Shown here: one piece after another, positions 6,426 through 14,473 of the stretch | How positions within the stretch are numbered: the first letter of the stretch is position 1 | Layout: every line of letters begins with the position of its first letter | Source of the DNA: Ruminococcus sp. | GTDB lineage: Bacteria; Bacillota; Clostridia; Oscillospirales; Ruminococcaceae | DNA length: 14,669 nucleotides | Direction: 5' to 3' | Assembly (NCBI GenBank): GCA_023667165.1 | Contig: JAMPAO010000068.1 | Span: forward strand, 1 to 14,669 | Program-made: the position numbers and the translations under genes | Notes under the pieces: model-generated | What the model was told of the DNA's origin: nothing | What the model saw: only the letters and a program-made list of their open reading frames with translations | The model's database searches: none

Positions 6426-8732
6426 ATGCGACAGCCGAAAAAAGCCGACGCAGCAACAATAGCGATTTACGCTGTTATCGGAATTGCTCTGCTTTATGTT
6501 TGTGCGGGCTTGGGTGCTTGTATGGACATCAACACGGACGAGAACGGTAAAATTGATTTGGCGGCGGTAATGAACGGTTTAGAAACTGCCATTACGAATT
6601 ATTCTCTTGTATTTGAGAAGATAAAGGCAAGAGGAATGGCATTAAAAATGACTGTGTTCGGACTGTTTGCGGAGGGTATATATGTTCTGATGAAAGTCAC
6701 GGACAAGAAAAAACTTCACAGACGAGGCGAGGAACACGGCTCGGCAAGGTGGGGAAACGACAAGGAGCGAAAATCTCTTGCGGACAAACCTAAGAAGAAA
6801 AAGACAAAGCCTACAGCCGAACAGAAAAATCGGGAGAAACAAAAGAAAATTTATGAAAAGGCTGAACGAAAAATTTCGGGAAATAAGAAATTGCCCGATA
6901 ACATCAAAATGACAGCCTATGTATATAAGCCGGATAACAATATAATTCTGACCAACGACGTAAAAATGTCCCTTAATACAAGACAGACAAGAAAAAATCT
7001 GAATGTATGCGTTATCGGCGGTTCGGGTTCGGGTAAATCACGGTTTTATGTAAAGCCGAATTTAATGCAGGCAAATACTTCATATGTCAGCACCGACCCC
7101 AAAGGGGAGTTATTAAGAGCAACAGGCAAGTTCTTAAATGAGCAGGGCTATGAAATCAAGGTATTCAACCTTATCGATATGGCGCACTCCAACAACTACA
7201 ATCCGTTTGCGTATATCTACGACGCAGAGGGAAAATACAGCGAAACGGCTGTAATAAAAATGATAAACGTTCTTATGCAGAATACCAAAAAAGAGGGCGG
7301 CGGCGGAGACCAATTCTGGGACGATTCAACGCAGACACTCTTGTCGGCATTATGCTTTTACCTTATAGAGGTAGAGGACGAAAGCAAGCGCAATTTTTCG
7401 GAGGTTATGAAATTGCTGAAAATGGCGGAGGTCAAAGAGGGTTCGGACGATTTTCAGTCAGACCTTGACCTTGTGTTTGACGCACTTGACAATCCCGATA
7501 ATTACCTGACAGACGAGGCGACCGAAAACAGCGATAATAAGCGGCTCGGACTTGCGGAAATTGCAAAAAAAGAACGCCCCGAAACAGGGTATATGTGTAC
7601 GAAATACTACAAGGACTTCAAAAAGGCTGCGGGAGATACGGCAAAATCAATACTTATCTCCACAGCGGTAAGACTGCAAGCGTTCAATCTGCCGAAAGTT
7701 ATGGATTTGACTTGCTGCGACAACTTGGAACTTAATCTCATAGGTGACAGAAAAACGGCGGTATTTATCGTAATACCGTCCTCGGACAACACGTTTAATT
7801 TCCTTGCGGCTATGATGTACACGCAGATGTTCGACGTTCTCTACGACAGTGCGAATTTCCGGCACGGCGGCAGGCTGCCCGTTCACGTCCGCTGTCTTTT
7901 GGACGAATTTGCGAACATAGGACAGATACCGAGATTTGAGGAACTTCTTGCAACAATGCGTTCAATGGAAATATCTGCGAATATCATCTTGCAGAACCTC
8001 TCGCAATTAAAGAAGATGTACAAGGATTCGTGGGAAAACGTCATAGGAAACTGCGACAGTATGCTTTTCCTCGGCGGACAAGAACCGACTACACTTGAAC
8101 ATATCTCAAAAATGCTCGGAAAAGAAACAATAGATACCGTAAGCAGGAGCAGAAGTAAGGGCAAAAACAGTTCTTCAAGCACGAACGACGGAATTTTGGG
8201 ACGTGAGCTTATGACAATAGACGAGCTTAAAGTTATGAAAGATGATGAATGTATTTTGTTTGTAAGAGGAATTTTTCCCTTTTTCAGCAAGAAATTCAAA
8301 ATCGAATCTCACGTAAATTACAAAAGACTGGAGGATTCAAACAAAGCGTTTGCTTACGATATATCAGATATAAACGCTGTCAAGGCTGAAATCCAAAATC
8401 CCGAAAAGGAGAAAGAAAATACAAAGGAATCCGTTTCGGAAGAAGAAACCGTTACGGATGAGGGCGCAGCGGCAGCCTTAAAGGTCATAAGTGCTGCTGA
8501 GAGCTTGGGAAGTCTTATCGCACAAAGCGGTGATGATATTCCCGATAATATCCCGACGGAATTTGAAGATGAGGATATTGGCAGTCAGGAACACATTCCT
8601 CTTACAGAGGGAAACAATCAAAAGGAGTTCAAATCATCGGAGGCTAAAGTCGATTCAACGGATACACCGGTTACGTCCGTGACCTATAACAAAAGGTCGG
8701 AATACGACAATGTTGATGATGATATTGAATAA
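6426..8732 (+). CDS. virD4: VirD4/TraG-type coupling ATPase (T4CP)
   Basis: The 768-aa protein is the coupling ATPase that hands the relaxase-DNA complex to the secretion channel. Two hydrophobic N-terminal segments (about 10-32 and 73-92) anchor it in the membrane, followed by the family signature HGSARWG (104-110). Walker A is GGSGSGKS at 198-205, followed by RFYVKPNLMQ. Walker B is CLLDEFANIG with D493-E494. STDPKGELL and MEISANIILQNLSQL are further family motifs. Between the signature and the ATPase domain lies a very lysine-rich insert (about 118-155). The C-terminal ~130 residues are acidic and low-complexity, a common place for cargo contacts. GGGAGG at 6412-6417 supports the start. 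The 91-base gap before it holds no gene I accept. Family assignment is secure. Confidence 0.96.
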   Translation: MRQPKKADAATIAIYAVIGIALLYVCAGLGACMDINTDENGKIDLAAVMNGLETAITNYSLVFEKIKARGMALKMTVFGLFAEGIYVLMKVTDKKKLHRRGEEHGSARWGNDKERKSLADKPKKKKTKPTAEQKNREKQKKIYEKAERKISGNKKLPDNIKMTAYVYKPDNNIILTNDVKMSLNTRQTRKNLNVCVIGGSGSGKSRFYVKPNLMQANTSYVSTDPKGELLRATGKFLNEQGYEIKVFNLIDMAHSNNYNPFAYIYDAEGKYSETAVIKMINVLMQNTKKEGGGGDQFWDDSTQTLLSALCFYLIEVEDESKRNFSEVMKLLKMAEVKEGSDDFQSDLDLVFDALDNPDNYLTDEATENSDNKRLGLAEIAKKERPETGYMCTKYYKDFKKAAGDTAKSILISTAVRLQAFNLPKVMDLTCCDNLELNLIGDRKTAVFIVIPSSDNTFNFLAAMMYTQMFDVLYDSANFRHGGRLPVHVRCLLDEFANIGQIPRFEELLATMRSMEISANIILQNLSQLKKMYKDSWENVIGNCDSMLFLGGQEPTTLEHISKMLGKETIDTVSRSRSKGKNSSSSTNDGILGRELMTIDELKVMKDDECILFVRGIFPFFSKKFKIESHVNYKRLEDSNKAFAYDISDINAVKAEIQNPEKEKENTKESVSEEETVTDEGAAAALKVISAAESLGSLIAQSGDDIPDNIPTEFEDEDIGSQEHIPLTEGNNQKEFKSSEAKVDSTDTPVTSVTYNKRSEYDNVDDDIE

Positions 8733-8761
8733 ATAAATATTTTTTACGGAGGTACATACCA

Positions 8762-9151
8762 ATGAAAACCAACAAAACAGGCACAATTTCGGCAGCACCG
8801 AAGAACAACCCGCTTATCAGAGAGAAAAACCGCCGCTACATGATGAAACTCATCAGCCGTATCGCAACAGCGGTAATGACCGTATGTATGATTGCGGCAA
8901 TGGGCGTTACGGCTTTTGCGGCAGACGTTACCAACGACGCAGGCTCTTTTGATACTGTTGTCAGCTTTATCGTAACGTGGGTACAGCGTATCGGTTACGT
9001 AATCGGCTTTATCGGTGCGGTTCAGTTCGGTCTTGCGTTCAAGAACGACGATGCAGACGGCAAGCAGAGAGGTCTTATGACTCTTGCATCGGGCTTTATC
9101 GTTATCGCTATCTGTATCGCCTACGACCAACTCTTTAAATCGGCGGTATAA
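8762..9151 (+). CDS. Small pilin-like membrane protein (VirB2/TrbC or Maff2 type)
   Basis: The 129-aa precursor has a long N-terminal stretch rich in basic residues (1-33), a hydrophobic core at about 34-50, and a signal-peptidase site after A53 (V-T-A-F-A, then A-D). The predicted mature protein is about 76 residues with two membrane helices (about 66-93 and 106-122) joined by a short charged loop, KNDDADGKQRG. This is the layout of VirB2/TrbC pilins and of the small Maff2-type proteins in Clostridia ICEs. Its position between virD4 and virB6 agrees. ACGGAGGT at 8746-8752 supports the ATG at 8762. A later start at the MMKL motif would give a more ordinary signal peptide but lacks a ribosome site. 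A hairpin follows the gene. Whether it forms a pilus in this Gram-positive setting is unknown. Confidence 0.8.
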   Translation: MKTNKTGTISAAPKNNPLIREKNRRYMMKLISRIATAVMTVCMIAAMGVTAFAADVTNDAGSFDTVVSFIVTWVQRIGYVIGFIGAVQFGLAFKNDDADGKQRGLMTLASGFIVIAICIAYDQLFKSAV

Positions 9152-9193
9152 TCGGAAAGAAAAAAGAAATAAACACACATCTCTCAAAAGTGA

Positions 9194-9224
9194 ACCCTCC
9201 CGTTACCGATTCGGGCGGGAGGGT
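9194..9224 (+). promoter_or_regulatory. GC-rich hairpin between the pilin-like gene and virB6
   Basis: ACCCTCCCG at 9194-9202 pairs perfectly with CGGGAGGGT at 9216-9224, and an inner CCG/CGG stem can form at 9206-9214. No T-run follows, so it is not a standard terminator. It lies in the only intergenic gap of ~100 bases in the transfer block (9152-9251). It would suit an mRNA-end stabiliser or partial stop that lets the pilin be made in excess of the channel proteins. Confidence 0.7.
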
Positions 9225-9235
9225 ATCACAAACGG

Positions 9236-9243
9236 AAAAGGAG
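9236..9243 (+). promoter_or_regulatory. Ribosome binding site selecting a TTG start
   Basis: AAAAGGAG ends 8 bases before a TTG at 9252. The in-frame ATG at 9084 lies inside the pilin-like gene and the hairpin, and the GTG at 9243 overlaps the ribosome site itself, so TTG is the best start. Confidence 0.75.
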
Positions 9244-9251
9244 TGAAAGCA

Positions 9252-10067
9252 TTGGCTATAGAATGGAAAGATATGAAAGAGATGATTGAAACGGCTTTAA
9301 GCGTTATCGATTACGATTATCAGTCATCTCTTGAAATTCTCAAATTAAATCCCTTTGACAGCGCAATTAAAATAAATTCAACACTTCAGTCGGGAATACA
9401 GGGAATTGCGGTATCGCTTGTGAGCCTGTTTTTCGTAATGCAGTTTTGCAACGAGGCAATGTATCTTAAATTGCAAAGCTACGAAAATATATTCAAACTT
9501 GTATTCAAATTTTTCCTTGCCAAAGGTCTTGTGGACAATGCACGAGGGCTTATGGGAATAATATACAACTCATTCAACGGACTTGTGGTGAGCCTCTCAT
9601 CGGAAACTTACGGCATTATGAGCGGAGTTAAGGCGGAGGCGATTGCTCAAAAGCCTGCGGACGGAGGGTGGCTCGGAATAAAATATCTTTTTGAATATAT
9701 TTCATCGATACCCACAACGCTTATTCTATCCGCCTGCACTTGGGTAATATCTCTTGTCCTTATAGGGCGGTTGTTTGAAGTAATAATTTACACAACAGTT
9801 TCCCCTATCCCCCTTGCGATGTTTGCGGGAGAGGGCTGGTCTGAAAGCACGAAAAATTTCCTTAAAGGCTATGCGGCTGTTTGTATTCAAGCACTGATGA
9901 TAGTCATTATGTTTAACGCATTTAACGGAATATCGCAGATTGCCGTCAATGTTGCCGAGGACGGCACGGTAACATCAAATCTAAGCGTAACGGTAACGGC
10001 TCTTGCTTTGGCACTGGGCGTTTCCAAAAGCGGACAATGGGCAAGAACGGCGGTGGGTATGGCGTGA
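9252..10067 (+). CDS. VirB6/TrbL-like polytopic channel protein
   Basis: From the TTG start the product is 271 aa, beginning (M)AIEWKDMKEMIETALS. It has several membrane helices: about 48-65, two or more around 78-112, 152-180, 205-227, and a final one near 240-258. The segment TTVSPIPLAMFAGEGWSESTKNFLKGY carries the S-P-I-P-L-A motif seen in Gram-positive VirB6/TrbL-like proteins, followed by a conserved amphipathic region. Such proteins form the inner-membrane part of the DNA channel. It lies between the pilin-like gene and the PrgI gene, the usual order in Clostridia ICEs. The frame also runs upstream to 9084, but that stretch reads like out-of-frame pilin sequence and would include the hairpin. 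Its stop overlaps the next start (GTGA), so translation is coupled. Confidence 0.85.
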   Translation: MAIEWKDMKEMIETALSVIDYDYQSSLEILKLNPFDSAIKINSTLQSGIQGIAVSLVSLFFVMQFCNEAMYLKLQSYENIFKLVFKFFLAKGLVDNARGLMGIIYNSFNGLVVSLSSETYGIMSGVKAEAIAQKPADGGWLGIKYLFEYISSIPTTLILSACTWVISLVLIGRLFEVIIYTTVSPIPLAMFAGEGWSESTKNFLKGYAAVCIQALMIVIMFNAFNGISQIAVNVAEDGTVTSNLSVTVTALALALGVSKSGQWARTAVGMA

Positions 10068-10468
10068 TTGAGATAAAGATACCCAAAGAGATAAAGGAAT
10101 ACAAAAGCAAACTGTTTTTCAATCTGACTGTAAGGCAATGTATCTGTTCGGGCGTGGCTCTCGGAATATGCGTTCCTCTGTACATCTTCGGAAAAAACTA
10201 TATGAGCGAGGATTTGGTATCGTGGATAGTTATTCTTATCGCCGTGCCGCTGTTCCTTATGGGATTTTTCAAATACAACAATATGTATTTTGAGGAATTT
10301 GCCAAGGAATGGATTGCTTTTAATTTCGGCATACAGCGGAGAAAATACGAATACGAGCCTGTATTTTTCGATGTGAGAAAAATGTATCTTTCCGAGGAAC
10401 TTACCGAGGAAACGGTAAAAAGGCAGGAAATATTAAAGCTGCGCAAACGTCAAAAAAAGAAAAAGTGA
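10064..10468 (+). CDS. prgI: PrgI family conjugation protein
   Basis: Taking GTG at 10064 as start gives 134 aa beginning (M)IEIKIPKEIKEYKSKLFFNLTVRQ, the classic PrgI N-terminus, followed by two membrane helices (about 27-44 and 52-70) and GFFKYNNMYFEEF. PrgI proteins are small inner-membrane partners of VirB4, often compared with VirB3. The GTG shares four bases with the upstream stop codon, and GGTGGG at 10052-10057 could serve as ribosome site. An in-frame ATG at 10037 would add nine glycine-rich residues absent from the family's usual start. The C-terminal half (about 80-134) is longer than the typical hydrophobic core and ends in a Lys/Arg tail (KLRKRQKKKK). virB4 follows after 12 bases. 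Confidence 0.9.
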   Translation: MIEIKIPKEIKEYKSKLFFNLTVRQCICSGVALGICVPLYIFGKNYMSEDLVSWIVILIAVPLFLMGFFKYNNMYFEEFAKEWIAFNFGIQRRKYEYEPVFFDVRKMYLSEELTEETVKRQEILKLRKRQKKKK

Positions 10469-10480
10469 GGTAAGTGTAAA

Positions 10481-12898
10481 ATGTTCAAGAAAAAGAATAC
10501 TCCCGACAACGATGTGGGAATTTCCGCAAGAGAAAAGGATAATATACGTCTTAAAGCGGAAAAAGCAGGCAAGAGCAAAAAGGGCGGCAAAAAGGAAAAA
10601 CCGCCGAAAGTCAAGAAAACCGTTCAGGAAACATTGCCGTATATCAGGTACTGCGATGACTATATTCTTGAAGTTGAGGCTAACCGATACAGCAAGACAT
10701 ATAAGTTTGACGACCTGAACTACAGTATTGCAACCGATGAAGAACAGGAGGGCATTTTCATAGGCTACTGCGACGTGCTTAACTCCTTTGATTCGAGTGT
10801 CGATATTCAAATGACCGTTCACAACAACAAAGTAAACCGTGAGGATTTCAATAAAAGGGTTCTTCTGAGTCACAGAGGAAACGATGAGGACTTTAACCGT
10901 TATATAGACGTATACAACGCTATGCTCCTTGAAAAAATGGAACACGGTCAGAGTGACAATATCCGTAATAAATATATTACAGTTTCCGTTCAGGCTCCCG
11001 ACCTTGAAACAGCCGAAAGCAAGTTTACGACCATTGATATGGAGCTTAACAAGGCTTTTGCAAGGATAGGAACGACTATACGTCCGCTTAAATCCAATGA
11101 GCGGGTGCATATCCTCAAAGACGTTTTCAGAGGTGTTGACGAGAAGATACCCGAACTTGATTCAAAGGCGTTCAAAAGACGTGCCGACCGTGCATACTGC
11201 TGTCCGGATTACTTCGAGTTCAAGCCCACATATTTTATGTTCAACAACAAATATGCGAGGGTGGTTTTTATAAAGGATTTCCCGTCAAGCCTGCAAGATG
11301 ATTTGATAACGGATATTGCGGACTCCAATCTTAACGTTATGACGACCGTAAACATCTCCCCTGTTGACCCGTATAAGGCTCTTAAAACCATAAACAGGCA
11401 AATCACTTCAATGACCTCCGAGAAAATTCAGGCAGAGCGAAAGGCTATAAAAAGCGGCTATTCTCCCGACAGCATTAACTACAATCTGAAATATTCTCTC
11501 GAACAGGCAAAGGATTTGCTTGAAAGCGTTCAGTCAAAAAATCAGAAGATATTTGAGGTAAACGTTCTGATAATGATTATCTCCGACAGCTTTGAGGAGC
11601 TTGAAAATGACACGTCCGCCATTAATGCCATTGTCAGAAAGCACATCTGCAATATCGGTACTCTGTTTATTCAGCAGGAAAAGGGTATGCAAAGCGTTCT
11701 GCCCGTCGGAAAATGCTCTATAAAAATCAGAACGACACTTACCACGGAAAGTACAGCAGTCCTATTGCCCTTTTCGGGAAAGGAGCTGATTGACTACAAT
11801 GGTATGTATTACGGACAGAATACCCTTTCAAACAATATGATTCTCTTAAACAGACTGTCACTTAAAAATCCCAACGCATTTATTCTCGGTATTCCCGGCG
11901 GCGGTAAATCCTTTGCGGGAAAGAGAGAAATGCTGAATGTTTTCCTTGCGACCGACGATGACATCATAATCATTGACCCCGAAAGGGAGTACACAGGACT
12001 TGTCAAGGCACTTAAAGGCGAGGTAATAAACGTTTCTCCCACAAGCTCCACACACATAAATCCAATGGATATAAGCGCAGATTATTCTGACGATGATTCG
12101 CCTATCGTAATGAAGTCGGATTTTATGCTGTCGTTCTTTGAGTGCCTTGCGGGACGTGAGGGCTTGAGTTCAAAGGAACGAGGTCTTATAGACCGCTGTC
12201 TTAACATCTGCTACATTGATTATTTGCAGGATTTTGACGAAAGCAAGCTGCCCACTCTCAATGAATTTTACGAGGTGCTTAAAAGTCAGCCCGAACAGGA
12301 GGCTAAGAAATTGGCTCTTTCCTTTGAGCTGTACATAAAGGGAAATCTTAACATATTTGCCCACAAGACAAACGTGGACGTTCAGAACCGTGTAATCTGC
12401 TATGATATTAAGGATTTGGGTAAACAGCTTAAAACTCTCGGTATGCTCATAGTGCTCGATAACATATGGAACAGGGTGACTATGAACCGTGCAAAAGGCA
12501 AACGTACTTGGATATATCTTGACGAGATTTATCTTTTGTTTGCAAACGAACATTCGGCAAACTTCCTGTTTGAACTTTACAAAAGAGCGAGAAAATGGGG
12601 CGGTATACCTACGGGTATCACACAGAATGTTGAGGATTTGCTAAAATCCGAAACAGCCCGTTCAATGCTTGCAAACACGGAATATATTATGATGTTAAGT
12701 CAGTCCGCTACAGACCGTGCGGAGCTTGGCTCACTTCTCGGAATATCCGATACCCTGCTTAGTTATGTTACCAATGCCGAAAGGGGATGCGGTCTTATAT
12801 CCTACGGCGGAAACATAATACCTTTCAAGGACGAATTTCCGAAAAATGAGCTATATAACCTTATGACTACCAAAATCGAAGAATTACAGCCAACGTAA
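10481..12898 (+). CDS. virB4: VirB4/TraE-type conjugation ATPase
   Basis: The 805-aa protein is the main ATPase that powers assembly and substrate movement in the secretion channel. A lysine-rich N-terminal stretch (about 20-47) precedes the VirB4 N-terminal domain, which begins near TLPYIRYCDDYILEVEANRY. Walker A is GIPGGGKS at residues 470-477. Walker B is TWIYLDEIYLLF with D681-E682. Other family motifs are IIDPEREY, ICYDIKDLGKQLKTLGM and GIPTGITQNVEDLL. No membrane helix is needed, because VirB4 docks on PrgI/VirB3-type partners, and the PrgI gene is immediately upstream. GAGG at 10467-10470 overlaps the upstream stop and supports the ATG. Length and motif order are normal for Gram-positive VirB4. 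Confidence 0.97.
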   Translation: MFKKKNTPDNDVGISAREKDNIRLKAEKAGKSKKGGKKEKPPKVKKTVQETLPYIRYCDDYILEVEANRYSKTYKFDDLNYSIATDEEQEGIFIGYCDVLNSFDSSVDIQMTVHNNKVNREDFNKRVLLSHRGNDEDFNRYIDVYNAMLLEKMEHGQSDNIRNKYITVSVQAPDLETAESKFTTIDMELNKAFARIGTTIRPLKSNERVHILKDVFRGVDEKIPELDSKAFKRRADRAYCCPDYFEFKPTYFMFNNKYARVVFIKDFPSSLQDDLITDIADSNLNVMTTVNISPVDPYKALKTINRQITSMTSEKIQAERKAIKSGYSPDSINYNLKYSLEQAKDLLESVQSKNQKIFEVNVLIMIISDSFEELENDTSAINAIVRKHICNIGTLFIQQEKGMQSVLPVGKCSIKIRTTLTTESTAVLLPFSGKELIDYNGMYYGQNTLSNNMILLNRLSLKNPNAFILGIPGGGKSFAGKREMLNVFLATDDDIIIIDPEREYTGLVKALKGEVINVSPTSSTHINPMDISADYSDDDSPIVMKSDFMLSFFECLAGREGLSSKERGLIDRCLNICYIDYLQDFDESKLPTLNEFYEVLKSQPEQEAKKLALSFELYIKGNLNIFAHKTNVDVQNRVICYDIKDLGKQLKTLGMLIVLDNIWNRVTMNRAKGKRTWIYLDEIYLLFANEHSANFLFELYKRARKWGGIPTGITQNVEDLLKSETARSMLANTEYIMMLSQSATDRAELGSLLGISDTLLSYVTNAERGCGLISYGGNIIPFKDEFPKNELYNLMTTKIEELQPT

Positions 12899-12901
12899 AG
12901 C

Positions 12902-12908
12902 GGGGTGG
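12902..12908 (+). promoter_or_regulatory. Ribosome site that favours the ATG at 12914
   Basis: GGGGTGG lies 5 bases before the ATG at 12914. The in-frame GTG at 12905 is part of this site, so 12914 is preferred. Confidence 0.55.
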
Positions 12909-12913
12909 ATAAA

Positions 12914-14470
12914 ATGCCCGACAAAAAAAGATTTCATCTTAAAAGAATAAAAACGGGGAAATTCAAGCCCAAAGCTCCCCTGCCTAAAAGTCTCGGATAC
13001 AAACGTCTTGTAAAAGAGAACGTGGATTACGACGATAAGGATTCTGTGTTGTCGGTAAAAAGCACGGTCGATGCGGTTCAGGGTGCGGCTGCGGCTGTTC
13101 ACGGCGCAAAGAAAGCTGTGGGAAAGGCTTATTCGGGTGCTGTCAAAGGGGTAACGGGTACAAGAAAACTTGTTTCCCGTGTAAACAGAATGAGCCGCAC
13201 TCCCATTACATCAAAGAATGTAAGGCAGATTGCGGGACGTGTGGGCAGGGCAAGTGTTACGGCTGCTAAAAATACCGTTATAAAAGGCGGCAAAACAGCG
13301 GGCAGGACTGCTCTCGGCGTTCGTGACAGGGTTCTTGCTGCGTCCATTGACAAATCAAAGGTAACGGACACGGGTATGGAAACGATAAATCAGGGAATTA
13401 CATATGTCCGTTACGCAGACAATACCCGCCGTGCCGTTATAAACACCAAACGTGCTGCGGTAAGCGGAATAAAAACCTCTGTTGAAACGGCAAGGAAAAT
13501 AAAATCTCTGCCGAAAGATACGGTAAATACTGTCAGAAGAACAAGTGCGGCGGTCAGGAACACGGCTGTAAAAACCAAACAAACCGTCAAGGCAGTCGCA
13601 GAGGCGGGAAAAAAGGCAGCCTCTGCACTGGGAAAGGTCGTTACTTCAAAGGCAATGCCCGTGATACTTGCCGGAGCAGCCCTCATAATCGTTGTACTTC
13701 TTCTGTCAAATTGCATTTCATCGGTCATAATGATGATTGGAGGTACTTTCAGTTGGCTTGACGGCGGAAATAAAAGCGATTTATCCAACAAAAAGCAGAT
13801 TGAAAAGTATATGGAAATCGTCAGCGAAAAAGTTCGGGACGAGCAGGAAAGAATCGATGATGTGTATTACGGCTTTAACTGTGACAGGGTTGAATATGAG
13901 CCTTACCGGGAAGTGACCGCATTCAGGGAAGAACGTTTTACATACCGCAGAATCGAGGTCGACACCGATGAGGAATACAAACAAATCATTGCTCTTACAG
14001 CGGCAAAGTGGTATTCGGACACCTTGCTTGCAAACGGCGAGACTGCCGACCTAAAACTGAAAAAAGACAAGCTCGAAGAAATGGTAACAAACTTCTTTGA
14101 GCTAAATTACGAATATGAACAGGATTACTGTCCTCACCGCAGTTGCTGTACTTGGGCAAACATTATGACAAGCGGAACTGCCGAAACGGGAATATACGCT
14201 AACGATGCGTGGTACTGCGACAGATATTATCACGGCTGCAAGGAGATACGTGAATGGTACGACAAGGACGTATTCACGGGCGAATGGCTGTGGGACAACA
14301 AGATAACGGGTATCAGGTCGTTCTGCGACAGAAAGCATAATTATCTCAAAGGCGAGGTGAAAATATACAGTCTGAATGACGTTATGAGCAAACTGAACCT
14401 TACCGATGAGGAAAAGGATATGTATGAAATTTATTATCAAGCCATAAATGAATGGCTTGCGGAGGAATAG
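12914..14470 (+). CDS. CD1108-like transmembrane conjugation protein without a visible hydrolase domain
   Basis: This 518-aa product starts at the ATG 15 bases after virB4 ends. Residues 1 to about 245 are very basic and Ala/Thr/Val/Lys-rich, with repeated helical phrases such as AVRNTAVKTKQTVKAVAEAG, typical of the cytosolic half of CD1108-like ICE proteins. A strong membrane segment follows at about 249-275 (PVILAGAALIIVVLLLSNC). The outer domain (about 290-518) has helical and aromatic-rich parts and clustered cysteines: YCPHRSCCTW, WYCDRYYHGC and FCDRKH, which could form disulfides. CD1108-type proteins usually end in lysozyme and/or NlpC/P60 domains that open peptidoglycan; I see neither here, so that activity may be encoded downstream. 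Exact family is uncertain. A VirB8-like scaffold is an alternative. GGAGG for the next gene lies at its 3' end. Confidence 0.65.
   Translation: MPDKKRFHLKRIKTGKFKPKAPLPKSLGYKRLVKENVDYDDKDSVLSVKSTVDAVQGAAAAVHGAKKAVGKAYSGAVKGVTGTRKLVSRVNRMSRTPITSKNVRQIAGRVGRASVTAAKNTVIKGGKTAGRTALGVRDRVLAASIDKSKVTDTGMETINQGITYVRYADNTRRAVINTKRAAVSGIKTSVETARKIKSLPKDTVNTVRRTSAAVRNTAVKTKQTVKAVAEAGKKAASALGKVVTSKAMPVILAGAALIIVVLLLSNCISSVIMMIGGTFSWLDGGNKSDLSNKKQIEKYMEIVSEKVRDEQERIDDVYYGFNCDRVEYEPYREVTAFREERFTYRRIEVDTDEEYKQIIALTAAKWYSDTLLANGETADLKLKKDKLEEMVTNFFELNYEYEQDYCPHRSCCTWANIMTSGTAETGIYANDAWYCDRYYHGCKEIREWYDKDVFTGEWLWDNKITGIRSFCDRKHNYLKGEVKIYSLNDVMSKLNLTDEEKDMYEIYYQAINEWLAEE
14461..14465 (+). promoter_or_regulatory. 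Ribosome site for the last gene
   Basis: GGAGG lies 8 bases before the ATG at 14474 and overlaps the end of the upstream coding sequence. It is the main reason to accept the short terminal frame as a gene. Confidence 0.8.
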
Positions 14471-14473
14471 CCT

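Noticed and set aside
8744..9187. 147-codon minus-strand frame opposite the pilin-like gene
   Set aside because: It is the complement of a clear signal-peptide protein with a good ribosome site, and its own composition (many R, C, H) is typical of an antisense shadow.
9084..9251. N-terminal extension of the VirB6-like protein from the ATG at 9084
   Set aside because: It overlaps the pilin-like gene in another frame, contains the hairpin, and lacks a ribosome site; TTG at 9252 has one.
10433..11110. 225-codon open frame on the minus strand
   Set aside because: It lies entirely against virB4 and the end of prgI, has no ribosome site or recognisable domain, and is explained by the codon bias of the real genes.
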